NCBI GenBank assembly: GCA_038227745.1
Contig: JBBRPS010000122.1
Location: 1 to 16,603 of the forward strand
DNA length: 16,603 nt
Direction of reading: 5' to 3'
From: DASPXY01 sp038227745
GTDB taxonomy: Bacteria; Planctomycetota; Planctomycetia; Gemmatales; Gemmataceae
Position numbers and translations under genes: made by a program. A model generated the notes under the pieces. That model saw nothing but the letters and a program-made list of their open reading frames with translations, was not told where the DNA came from and did no database searches. Shown here in pieces: positions 8,041-15,632 of this stretch (its first letter is position 1; each line of letters opens with the position of its first letter).

Positions 8041-8087
8041 GGGCGGACGTGAGCATCCCGCGCGTTCGCCCGCTCAGGAGCGACCCC

Positions 8088-10205
8088 ATGAGACGACTTC
8101 TCTCCCTCGGCGCCGCGGCCCTGGCCGTGGCCCTGGCCGCCGGCCCCCGCGAGTCGGCCGGCGGCGACAAAACGGCCTCCCCGGCCCGCAAGGACAGCCG
8201 TCTGACGCCCAAGGATTACAACGGCTACTTCCCCTGGACGCCGCCCGCCACCAAGGAAGAATGGGTGAAGCGCCGCCGGCAGGTGCGCGAGCAAGTGCTC
8301 GTCGCCAACGGCCTGTGGCCCACGCCGCCGAAGACGCCCCTTCACCCCACCATCCACGGCAAGATCGACCGCGACGGTTACACGATCGAAAAAGTCTTCT
8401 TCGCCAGCTACCCCGGCCATTACGTCACCGGCAACCTGTACCGCCCGAAGGGCAAGAGCGGCAGGCTGCCCGCCGTGCTCAGCCCGCACGGCCACTGGGC
8501 GAACGGCCGTTTCTACGACGCCGGCGACAAGGCCGCGAAGGCCCAGCTGGACCAGGGCGCCGAGAAGACGATGGCGGGCGCCCGTTACCCGCTGCAGGCC
8601 CGCTGCGCCCAGCTCGCCCGCATGGGCTGCGTCGTCTTCCACTACGACATGGTCGGCTACGCGGACAGCCAGCAGATCGCCCACCGTACCGGCTTCAACG
8701 ACCCCGAGGCCGAGCTGCGCCTGCAGAGCTTCATGGGCTTGCAGACCTGGAACACCGTCCGCGCCCTCGACTTCCTCCTCGGCCTGCCCGACGTCGATCC
8801 GGCCCGCGTCGGCGTCACCGGCGCCAGCGGCGGCGGCACCCAGACGTTCATCCTCTGCGCCATCGACGACCGGCCGGCGGCGGCGTTCCCCGCGGTCATG
8901 GTCTCGACGGCCATGCAGGGCGGCTGTATCTGCGAGAACTGCTCGCTGCTGCGCGTCGGCACCGGCAACATCGAGCTGGCCGGCGTCTTCGCCCCGAAGC
9001 CCCTCGGCATGAGCGGCGCCCGCGACTGGACGATCGACATCGAGACCAAGGGCCTGCCCCAGCTCAAGGATCTCTACCGGCTCTACGGGGCCGAGGACAA
9101 GGTGATGGCGAAGACGTACAAGCAGTTCGGGCACAACTACAACCAGGTGAGCCGCGAGCTGATGTACAACTGGTTCAACCAGCACCTCAACCTCGGCCAG
9201 CCCGAGCCGGTCGTCGAGAAGCCGTTCGTGCCGGTCCCGGTCAAGGAACTGTCCGTCTTCGACGCGGAGCACCCGCTGCCGAAGGACGCGGTGGACGCCC
9301 ACGGCCTGCGCCGCTACCTGACGGAGACTTCCAACAAGCAGCTGGCGGCGCTGCGGTCGAAGGACGTCAAGGACCTGAGCGAGTTCCGCCGCGTGACCGG
9401 CACCGCCCTGCGCGCGCTGGTCACCGACACGCTGCCCGGCGCGAATGACGTCGAGGTGGTCGAAGAGGTGAAGGCCCAGCCGCCCATGCGCGGATGGGGG
9501 GAGCGCGTCCTCAGCCGCAAGGGGCAAGGCGAGCGCGTCCCCATCGTGGAGCTGCGCGGCGAGGCCGCCAACGACACGGTCGTCGTCTGGGTCCATCCGG
9601 AAGGCGCCTCCAGCCTCATCAAGGACGGCAAGCCGACGCCCGCGGCCCAGGAGATCCTGAAGCGCGAGGCGGCCATCCTCGCGGTGAGCACATTCCTCAC
9701 CGGGGCGGACAGCCCTGGGGAGGCGCCAATCACCAAGCACGAGAAGGACAGCAAATATGCGGGTTACACCTACGGCTACAACCGCTCGCTGCTGGCCAAC
9801 CGCGTCCACGACATCCTCACCGCGGTGGCCTACGCCCGCGGCCCGATGAAGGCGAAGAAGGTCCACATCGTCGGCTTCGGCAAGGCCGGGCCGTGGGCAG
9901 TGCTGGCGCGGGCGCTGTGCGGCGACGCGGTGGCCCGGACGGCGGCGGACCTGAACGAGTTCCGCTTCGAGCGCCTGCTGAGCGCGCGCGACGATATGAT
10001 GCTGCCCGGCGCCTTGAAGTACGGCGGCCTGCCGGCGCTGGCGGCGCTGTGCGCGCCCGGCGAGCTGTACCTGCACAACACGGGCGGCACGGGCGTGGAC
10101 CGCTTGCTGCCCATCGCCTACACGGCCGCGGGCGCCGCCGGCAACTTCCGCAGCGAGCAGGCACGGCAGGCGCCGGAGACCGTCGTCGCCTGGCTGCTGC
10201 GCTGA
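8088..10205 (+). CDS. Secreted alpha/beta hydrolase, acetylxylan-esterase-like, with degenerate second domain
   Basis: The 705-residue protein has a likely Sec signal peptide (MRRLLSLGAAALAVALAAG, then a Ser/Gly-rich site near residue 25). The N-terminal half, about 90-370, is an alpha/beta hydrolase of the acetylxylan esterase/dienelactone hydrolase kind. LSPHGHW at 131-137 is the oxyanion region, HYDMVGYADS at 185-194 the next core strand, and VTGASGGGTQ at 243-252 the nucleophile elbow with Ser247. Likely partners are Asp313 and His349 (FGHNYN). The C-terminal half, about 490-705, repeats the hydrolase pattern (VVVWVHPEG, RVHDILTAV, IVGFGKAGPWA), but the elbow serine is replaced by Lys599. 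It is probably not catalytic. CAGGAG at 8075-8080 supports the ATG at 8088. The true ester substrate is unknown. Deacetylation of plant or algal polysaccharide is an inference from the family. Confidence 0.82.
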   Translation: MRRLLSLGAAALAVALAAGPRESAGGDKTASPARKDSRLTPKDYNGYFPWTPPATKEEWVKRRRQVREQVLVANGLWPTPPKTPLHPTIHGKIDRDGYTIEKVFFASYPGHYVTGNLYRPKGKSGRLPAVLSPHGHWANGRFYDAGDKAAKAQLDQGAEKTMAGARYPLQARCAQLARMGCVVFHYDMVGYADSQQIAHRTGFNDPEAELRLQSFMGLQTWNTVRALDFLLGLPDVDPARVGVTGASGGGTQTFILCAIDDRPAAAFPAVMVSTAMQGGCICENCSLLRVGTGNIELAGVFAPKPLGMSGARDWTIDIETKGLPQLKDLYRLYGAEDKVMAKTYKQFGHNYNQVSRELMYNWFNQHLNLGQPEPVVEKPFVPVPVKELSVFDAEHPLPKDAVDAHGLRRYLTETSNKQLAALRSKDVKDLSEFRRVTGTALRALVTDTLPGANDVEVVEEVKAQPPMRGWGERVLSRKGQGERVPIVELRGEAANDTVVVWVHPEGASSLIKDGKPTPAAQEILKREAAILAVSTFLTGADSPGEAPITKHEKDSKYAGYTYGYNRSLLANRVHDILTAVAYARGPMKAKKVHIVGFGKAGPWAVLARALCGDAVARTAADLNEFRFERLLSARDDMMLPGALKYGGLPALAALCAPGELYLHNTGGTGVDRLLPIAYTAAGAAGNFRSEQARQAPETVVAWLLR

Positions 10206-10245
10206 GTGGTGTCGGGGTGACACCGGCGTGTCCCGTTTAGCCGCG

Positions 10246-10291
10246 GTTCACAGAACCGCGCCAGGTCGCAGCTGCACGCGGTTCTGTGAAC
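10246..10291. terminator. Hairpin downstream of the hydrolase gene
   Basis: GTTCACAGAACCGCG at 10246-10260 is the exact reverse complement of 10277-10291, with a 16-base loop. It starts 40 bases after the stop codon and follows a GTTTAGCCGCG motif at 10235-10245. It is a plausible terminator without a T-tract. Its last base is shared with the next hairpin. Confidence 0.6.
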
Positions 10292-10353
10292 AAGCCCACG
10301 GGCCGCGCCCCGTGGGGCTCGCCGAGCCCCACGGGGCGCGGCCCATGGGCTTG
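10291..10353. repeat. Intergenic hairpin, 29-bp arms, of the AAGCCCAC...GTGGGCTT family
   Basis: Arms 10291-10319 and 10325-10353 are complementary at 28 of 29 positions around a five-base loop. The outer ends are CAAGCCCACG and CATGGGCTTG. It lies between the hydrolase gene and the promoter of the next gene. Termination is possible, but the same kind of element also occurs where no gene ends (15528-15559). Confidence 0.88.
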
Positions 10354-10371
10354 GGGGCTTCAAGATGCGAC

Positions 10372-10400
10372 TTGAAGGAACGGTGAAAGGAGATTACGAT
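10372..10400 (+). promoter_or_regulatory. Sigma70-like promoter of the 134-residue protein gene
   Basis: TTGAAG at 10372-10377 and TACGAT at 10395-10400 are separated by exactly 17 bases. Transcription would begin near 10407 and leave a leader of about 75 bases. Confidence 0.65.
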
Positions 10401-10408
10401 AGTATCGT
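10396..10408. promoter_or_regulatory. Small palindrome over the -10 box, possible operator
   Basis: ACGATAGTATCGT has perfect six-base arms (10396-10401 and 10403-10408) around one central G. It overlaps the -10 box and the expected start point, where a bound repressor would block transcription. No matching regulator gene is in the window, so this is suggestive only. Confidence 0.35.
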
Positions 10409-10482
10409 GAGGAGGTTCGCCCCGGGAAAGAACTCCCCGGCCACCGGACGACAGCGAGACGACAGACGAGAGGGCCTCACCG

Positions 10483-10887
10483 ATGGAGAAAGCCAGCGTT
10501 TACCTGGATTGCGTGCAGGAGGCCGAGCGGTACAAATGGATTGAGAGCGAGAAAGCCGGCCGGGACCTCGGTGAAGCCGCCATCCGCCGCTGGGTCCAGA
10601 ACCACTGGTGGGGCTACCTGCGGGCCCGCTGGTTGGAGCACCTGCAAGGCAAACGCTTTTGGGTCGAGCTCGACCGCGGCGACTTCGGACTCCTCCTCCG
10701 CCGCTTCCACGACAACACCCTCCTCCTCGACCGCATCCTCGACCGCCTCAAGGCCGGCCAAGAAAACCTCGACGTCATCCTCTGGGCCCTGGACTGGAGC
10801 ATCTCCACCCAGGCCGTCCGCGAGATCCTTGAGGCCCTCGACATCAACAGCCGCCGCCTGGCCCACCGCTTCGACCCTCGTTGCTAG
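10483..10887 (+). CDS. Hypothetical protein, 134 residues, probably all-helical
   Basis: I do not recognise the family. The protein is rich in Trp, Arg, Glu and Leu, has no signal peptide or membrane segment, and looks helical and cytoplasmic. It starts MEKASVYLDCVQEAERYKWI. Notable parts are AAIRRWVQNHWWGYLRARW at about 32-50, FWVELDRGDFGLLLRRFHD at about 59-77, NLDVILWALDW at about 95-105 and LEALDINSRRLAHRF at about 116-130. A good promoter, a GAGAGG ribosome-binding region eight to ten bases before the ATG, and coding-like third-position GC support it as real. It is the only plus-strand gene between two hairpins and the convergent permease gene. No function is offered. Confidence 0.8.
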   Translation: MEKASVYLDCVQEAERYKWIESEKAGRDLGEAAIRRWVQNHWWGYLRARWLEHLQGKRFWVELDRGDFGLLLRRFHDNTLLLDRILDRLKAGQENLDVILWALDWSISTQAVREILEALDINSRRLAHRFDPRC

Positions 10888-10923
10888 GGAACGCCTCCCC
10901 ACCGCCTTCCCCCGGCCCCACAC

Positions 10924-10944
10924 CCCCGCTTCGTCGAAGAGGGG
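10924..10944. terminator. Short hairpin between convergent genes
   Basis: CCCC at 10924-10927 pairs with GGGG at 10941-10944, and CTT at 10929-10931 pairs with AAG at 10937-10939, leaving a small loop. It lies in the 69-base gap between the ends of the 134-residue protein gene and the permease gene. It could serve both strands, but the stem is weak and lacks a T-tract. Confidence 0.35.
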
Positions 10945-10956
10945 AGCAAGAGGGCT

Positions 10957-12162
10957 TCAGTTCCGCAGCAAGCGGCGGAACATCACCAGCGCGATCAGGC
11001 CCATCAGCGCGTCCGCCGCCCAGATCGACACCACCGGCGGGATGCGCGACCCCCGCGCCAGGTTCATGCCGCACAGCAGCAGCGGGTAATAGACAAACAC
11101 GATCGGCAAAAAGCACGTGATGAACGCGCTCAGGTAGTCGCTGCGGCTGAACCAGATGCCCACCGGGCAGCCGACCAGCACGAAGCACAAACAGCCGAAG
11201 CCCACCGCCGGCCGCATCAGCATCTCCACCTCGAAGCTCAACCGCTCCGCCTTCTTCTGCTGCCGCATCGACTTCAGGTTCGCCAGGTGCCGCGGCAGAT
11301 CATCGATCGGCCTGGCCATCGCCACCTGCGCCGACGTCAGCGCAATCTCCGCGTCCAGCTTCTCGACCTCGCGCCCCCGCTCGTCGCGCGCCTCGATCAG
11401 CTCCAGCCACGTCATGTCGCTGCCGCGGTGCTTCAGCTGCTCGTTGGTCAGTTCGGGCGGCAGGTCCACCTGCCAGACCTTGTCCACCAGGAAGCCGGTC
11501 CCCATGTTCGGGTCGCTCGACGAGATCCAGCAGTGGTGCATGTGGACGTGGACCTGCTTGGTCGGCATGTGGACGCGCAGCTCGGCCTCGCGCGCCCGGG
11601 CGATCACGTCGTAATGCTGCCCCTTGGCGTCGCGGCGCATGAACTGCGTGTCCATCAGCTTCCGCCCCGCCACCCGCTTGACGTACATCTCGTAGTTCAA
11701 TTTGGGATGCTTGATGAAACCGTCCTGCCGCAGCATGCTGTACATGAAGTCCTCGACGTCGTTGAGGAACATCGAGCGCATGATGTGGTGCGTGGTCGGG
11801 ATGACCTGCGTATACAGGCCGACCGTCACCGCGGTCATGACCAGGCCGAGCAGGATGGCCGGCCAGACCACCACGATGACGTTCACGCCGGCGGCCTTGA
11901 TCGCGAGGATCTCGTTGTCGTGGGCCAGCCGGCCGTAGACGACGCAGGTCGCGAACAGGGTGGTGGCGGGGATGGTGTACGGCAGCGTACTGGGCACGAT
12001 GAGCGGGATGATCGCCAGGATCTGCCCCGGCCCCAGACCGTGGCGCGACGCCTCGGCGATGATGCCCGCCATCAGGAGGATGCCTGTGATCCCCAGCAGG
12101 GACAGCAGGAAGACCTTGGTCAGCTCCCAGAAGATCGTGCGGTGCAGGATGCTCCAGAACAC
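10957..12162 (-). CDS. LptF/LptG (YjgP/YjgQ) family permease
   Basis: This 401-residue inner-membrane protein is related to LptF and LptG, the ABC-transporter permeases that extract lipopolysaccharide for the Lpt bridge. Three hydrophobic segments lie at about 10-36, 47-78 and 92-120, with the family signature DNEILAIKAAGVN between the second and third. A soluble, mainly beta domain (about 125-255) precedes three C-terminal membrane segments. A charged, probably coiled-coil stretch starting at LELIEARDERGREVEKLDAE sits just before the fourth membrane segment. I chose the GTG at 12162 because GGAGG lies five bases upstream and it gives the short N-terminus usual for the family. A GTG at 12228 would add 22 residues without a ribosome binding site. 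It follows the AsmA-like gene by 100 bases and is probably co-transcribed. LptF and LptG cannot be told apart here. Confidence 0.88.
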   Translation of the reverse strand: MFWSILHRTIFWELTKVFLLSLLGITGILLMAGIIAEASRHGLGPGQILAIIPLIVPSTLPYTIPATTLFATCVVYGRLAHDNEILAIKAAGVNVIVVVWPAILLGLVMTAVTVGLYTQVIPTTHHIMRSMFLNDVEDFMYSMLRQDGFIKHPKLNYEMYVKRVAGRKLMDTQFMRRDAKGQHYDVIARAREAELRVHMPTKQVHVHMHHCWISSSDPNMGTGFLVDKVWQVDLPPELTNEQLKHRGSDMTWLELIEARDERGREVEKLDAEIALTSAQVAMARPIDDLPRHLANLKSMRQQKKAERLSFEVEMLMRPAVGFGCLCFVLVGCPVGIWFSRSDYLSAFITCFLPIVFVYYPLLLCGMNLARGSRIPPVVSIWAADALMGLIALVMFRRLLRN

Positions 12163-12262
12163 AGAGGCCTCCGCCAGAATTGAGAGGTGACGCCAGGGGC
12201 CGAGAGCGCTGCCCGGGGCAACACTCACATCGGCATCGCGGGCGGCCCGACTTGAGCCTTTC

Positions 12263-15200
12263 TCAATTCGCTCCGCTCTTTTTCCCCGACACCAGGTCGC
12301 GCATCTGTAACAGCGGGTCCACCAGCACCGGGATCGGCTTCTTGTGGAACTGCAGGTCCTTCGGGCCGCCGGTCACCTTGCCGCGCACCTCGATCTTCAG
12401 CAACGTCTTGCTGATCGCCGGCGGGATCGACCGCACCCCCGCCGGCAGCAGCTGCTCCAGCCGCGCCCAGCTCGGGTAGAAGTCGAGGTGGACGTCCGTC
12501 CCGTCCAGGTTCACCTCGCCGCGGCCCCACAGGCTGATCACGTTGCCCAGGAGGTCCAGCCGGCCGATGTGTACCCGCTGGCCCTCGACACTGAACTGCG
12601 CGTGCGCCTCCTCGAACAGCGTGCGGTCCGGCCAGCGCAGCCCCAGGAACTTCAGCAGGTCGAGCAGCAGCGGCAGGTTGTAGAGCTTGGTCAGGGCCGT
12701 GTACGGGATGTCGATGTTGCCGTTGCCCTTGAGGTTCTCCGTGCCGGAGCCGTCGCCGGTCAGGTGCAGCCGCGCCGCCGCGATGCCGCTCAGCTGTGAC
12801 TTGGGGCCGAAGTTGTGCCGGCCGAAGTCCTCCAGCTTCACCTGCGACGCCGTCAGGTTCAGCTCGTACTTCAGGTCGGAGTGGAAGTCCACCCGCGCTT
12901 GACCCGATACCTCGCCGCCGTGGACCGGCGCCCACAGCCCCAGCGTCAGGACGTCCGGCGACGCCTCCTTGATACGCAGGTGGGCGTGGACGTCGTGGAA
13001 CGGCTGGCCGAACACGGTGGCGCGCTGCAGCACGAGATTGCCGCCCACGCCGAGCAGCTGCCGACCGTTGTGCCGGCCGACCGACGCCAGCGTCCCCGTC
13101 ACGTCCTCGACGTCCACGCCCACCTGCAGTTTGGCGCCGCGCACCCACATCTGCCCGTCCCAGAAGACGTCCGGCAGGCCGCCCGTCTCGCCCGTCTGGG
13201 CGATCACCAGGCGCGTCTGGACGGCGAACGGGTCGCGCAGGCCCAGGCCCTTCATCGCCGTGCGCAGGCCCTCGGGCAGGGCGGCCAGGAACTGGTCGTC
13301 GGGCCGCACCGGGTTGCCGCGCAGGTCCGCCAGGTCGGCGTAGAAGCCGCCGTTGGCGTAGAGATCCACGACGCCCTTCTCCAGCACCAGCCGCGTCGCG
13401 TCGTGCCGGGCCGTCACCCGCGTGAAGGTCAACTGGTCCCTGGCGTAGCGGAACTCGCCACTCAGGTCGTGCAGCACATACTTGAAGAAGGTCGGCTCGA
13501 TGGAGCAGCCGCGCACGTCCACGCGGATGTCCGTGTCGTCGGGCTTGCCGGGCAGGCGGTCGATCTTCGCGGTGAAGCTGAGCTTGCCCGCCGGGGCGAA
13601 GGTTGCCCAGGCCAGCGCCAGCTTGGGCATCGGCTGGAGGGCTTCCTTGAAATCGCGGTCGAGAGGGATGTCCTTGCCGCCGATCTCCAGGACCAGCCGG
13701 CCCGGCGTTCCCGCCGGCGCGCCCTGCGCCGGCGGGAACGTGCGGCCCGCGACGGCGACCTCGCCGCCGTGGTGCGTGCCGCGGAAATCGCGGAACTCCC
13801 ACGTCAGGTTGGGGTAGATCTCCAGGAGGCCGCTGACCTTTTCGAGCGGAATAGGGAAGTGGTCCCAGCGCACCGCGGTGTCGAAGAACTGGACGTGGTA
13901 GGTGGCTTGACACGCCGCGACGCCGGGGCTGTGCAGGAACAACGCCTTGCCGTGACAGCGCCCCGTGGCGTGGAACGACTCGGCCAGTTTGCGCAGGCCC
14001 TCCGGCAGGGCGCCGAGCAGCTCCTTGCTCAGGTAGAGGCCGGTGGCGGTCAGTTCGAGCCGAGCCTCGGCGTCGAGGCCGTGGCCCTTCCAGGTGCCGC
14101 GCAGGGTGACCGGCTGGCCGCCGGCCTGGCCCTCGATGTGGACGCGGGTCAGGTCGTCGAGGTGGTCGTACTCGACGGCGCCGGTGATGCGGTCGGCGGG
14201 GTAGTGGAAGTCCTTGTAACAGACGCGCAGGTTTTCCGGCAGCAGGGTGTACTGGTGCTGCAGCCAGCGGCCGTCGCGGCGGCTCGCCCGGACCTGCACC
14301 GTCGCCGGCCCCTGCGGGTTGAAGTTTTTCGCCAGCACCTGCACGCCCTCGGGGAGGCGGTCGTAGAGCTTCTGGTCCAGCGGGAGGTGCTTGACGCTCA
14401 GCACGGCGTCGAAGTCGGGCTCGCCGCGGCCCAGCACGGCGGTGCCCTTGAGCAGCTCGAGCTGCGCCGGCCCGGAGGTGGCGGTCAGGCGCTCGACCGT
14501 GAGGCGGCCGTTGACGCAGCGGCCGGCCGCCTCGACGTTCTCCAGGTCGAACGGCAGCTTCGGGTGACCGACCTTCGCCTGGCGAACCTGCCAGCGCACG
14601 TCGTAGCCCAGGGGCACGCCGCTGCCCGGCTGGTACTCGACTTCCGCCTTGAGGTCGGCCCTGCCTTCGAGCGCGAACGGTTCGAGTCCCTTCAGGTCGA
14701 GACGGCAGGCGGCGAGGCGCTGGACCAGGAGGGGCGTCAGGGCGACGCCGTCGGCCTGCAGGGACAGGCTGGCGGCGCGGGAGTCGCGCTGCCAGGTGCC
14801 GTGCAGCCGTATGGCCCCCAGGGACTCGGAAGTACCGGAGCCCTCGAAGGTGACGCTGGGCAGCGGGTCGTTGATGAGGGTCAGGTTGACGCCGGTGACC
14901 TCGACGGGCGGCGTGCCCGGCGGGGCCTGGCGGTCCTCGAAGACGAACGTGCCCTGCTTGATGACCAGGATGGGCAGCGGGTCGGAGGACGGCGTCGGGG
15001 CGACGAGGTTTTCCAGGTTACAGCGGCCGTCGCGGCCGCGCTGCAGGCGGAAGCGCGGGTGCTCGAAGACGACCTTGCGGAAGGCGAGTTTGCCGTCGCC
15101 GAGGTGCTCCTTGTCGATGTAGATGACGGCGGCAGGGACGTGCAGGAAGCTGTCGAGGTCGGGGTCGTCGCGGCGGAGCAGGCGCAGCTCGCGCAGGGTG

Positions 15201-15394
15201 ATGCCGCCGAACAGGTGCAGCCGGGCGCTGTCGAGGCTGACGGTGGCGCCGGGGAAGAGGCGCTCGAGCTGCTCGACGACCTGCTGGCGGACGGCGGCGG
15301 GGTCGGTGTAGCGCTGATAGAGCAGGACGGCGACGGCACCGCCGCCGAGCACGGCGAAGACCAGGAATCGGACGAGCCATTTCCGCCAGGACAT
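12263..15394 (-). CDS. AsmA-like / TamB-YhdP superfamily envelope protein with four internal repeats
   Basis: The 1043-residue protein has one N-terminal membrane anchor at about 8-27 and a very long, beta-rich periplasmic part, as in AsmA, YhdP and TamB proteins that bridge the periplasm and help move lipids to the outer membrane. The N-terminal domain, about 30-200, contains the typical LHLFGGITLRELRL at 59-72. Four related units of about 120 residues begin near 337, 453, 576 and 698, each starting with a motif like LPLDQKLYDRLPEGVQVLA. The C-terminal part, about 865-1025, contains GNGNIDIPYTALTKLYNLPL and a final GKVTGGPKDLQF, like AsmA C-terminal domains. The ATG at 15394 (MSWRKWLVRF) has GGAAGAG upstream, and the anchor follows at once. 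A longer frame to 15547 would cover the promoter. Lipid transport is inferred from family and neighbour. Confidence 0.85.
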   Translation of the reverse strand: MSWRKWLVRFLVFAVLGGGAVAVLLYQRYTDPAAVRQQVVEQLERLFPGATVSLDSARLHLFGGITLRELRLLRRDDPDLDSFLHVPAAVIYIDKEHLGDGKLAFRKVVFEHPRFRLQRGRDGRCNLENLVAPTPSSDPLPILVIKQGTFVFEDRQAPPGTPPVEVTGVNLTLINDPLPSVTFEGSGTSESLGAIRLHGTWQRDSRAASLSLQADGVALTPLLVQRLAACRLDLKGLEPFALEGRADLKAEVEYQPGSGVPLGYDVRWQVRQAKVGHPKLPFDLENVEAAGRCVNGRLTVERLTATSGPAQLELLKGTAVLGRGEPDFDAVLSVKHLPLDQKLYDRLPEGVQVLAKNFNPQGPATVQVRASRRDGRWLQHQYTLLPENLRVCYKDFHYPADRITGAVEYDHLDDLTRVHIEGQAGGQPVTLRGTWKGHGLDAEARLELTATGLYLSKELLGALPEGLRKLAESFHATGRCHGKALFLHSPGVAACQATYHVQFFDTAVRWDHFPIPLEKVSGLLEIYPNLTWEFRDFRGTHHGGEVAVAGRTFPPAQGAPAGTPGRLVLEIGGKDIPLDRDFKEALQPMPKLALAWATFAPAGKLSFTAKIDRLPGKPDDTDIRVDVRGCSIEPTFFKYVLHDLSGEFRYARDQLTFTRVTARHDATRLVLEKGVVDLYANGGFYADLADLRGNPVRPDDQFLAALPEGLRTAMKGLGLRDPFAVQTRLVIAQTGETGGLPDVFWDGQMWVRGAKLQVGVDVEDVTGTLASVGRHNGRQLLGVGGNLVLQRATVFGQPFHDVHAHLRIKEASPDVLTLGLWAPVHGGEVSGQARVDFHSDLKYELNLTASQVKLEDFGRHNFGPKSQLSGIAAARLHLTGDGSGTENLKGNGNIDIPYTALTKLYNLPLLLDLLKFLGLRWPDRTLFEEAHAQFSVEGQRVHIGRLDLLGNVISLWGRGEVNLDGTDVHLDFYPSWARLEQLLPAGVRSIPPAISKTLLKIEVRGKVTGGPKDLQFHKKPIPVLVDPLLQMRDLVSGKKSGAN

Positions 15395-15469
15395 GCGTTT
15401 GCTCTTCCGGCCGGGGGAGTTGCCGCCGCGCGCAGCCGCCGCGCACCGGGGGTCGTCCCGGTCGGCGGG

Positions 15470-15498
15470 ATAGTACGGCAAAGGCGCGGCGCCGTCAA
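15470..15498 (-). promoter_or_regulatory. Sigma70-like promoter of the AsmA-like/LptF operon
   Basis: Read on the minus strand, TTGACG (15498-15493) and TACTAT (15475-15470) are separated by exactly 17 bases. Transcription would start near 15463, about 68 bases before the ATG at 15394. This also argues against the longer protein start at 15547. Confidence 0.7.
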
Positions 15499-15527
15499 CG
15501 ACACTTCGCGGCAGGCACTCCAACCCT

Positions 15528-15559
15528 AAAGCGCCCACGGGTGGCAACCCCTGGGCTTT
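15528..15559. repeat. Imperfect hairpin in a divergent intergenic region
   Basis: AAAGCGCCCACGGGT from 15528 pairs imperfectly, with small bulges, with ACCCCTGGGCTTT ending at 15559. The ends resemble the hairpins at 2265, 3730 and 10291. Here the element lies between two divergent genes, upstream of both, so it is not a gene-end terminator. The gap 15395-15632 otherwise holds the two promoters. Confidence 0.6.
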
Positions 15560-15587
15560 CCTTTCCGGCGCCCTTTCCCTACGTTCC

Positions 15588-15596
15588 TGCTATGTC
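15588..15596 (+). promoter_or_regulatory. Possible extended -10 promoter of the tandem secreted genes
   Basis: TGCTATGTC at 15588-15596 fits an extended -10 element. No convincing -35 box is found at the usual distance. It would give a leader of roughly 30 bases before the ATG at 15633. Confidence 0.35.
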
Positions 15597-15632
15597 GGGC
15601 GGCGGACAGGAACGCGGCAAAAGGTCAGCGCC

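Noticed and set aside
7953..10223. Upstream extension of the aldo/keto reductase frame on the minus strand
   Set aside because: The extension is antisense to the hydrolase gene and lacks family similarity. The natural N-terminus MKTRRLGRTGLKVS begins at 7952 behind a ribosome-binding region.
12163..12228. Longer start of the LptF/LptG-like permease at GTG 12228
   Set aside because: No ribosome binding site precedes it, and it would place 22 non-conserved residues before the usual short N-terminus. GTG 12162 has GGAGG at the right distance.
12815..15529. 904-residue plus-strand open frame antisense to the AsmA-like gene
   Set aside because: It is rich in Val, Gln, Ala and Arg with no domain pattern, and is a shadow of the GC-rich minus-strand gene, which has a promoter, an anchor and family motifs.
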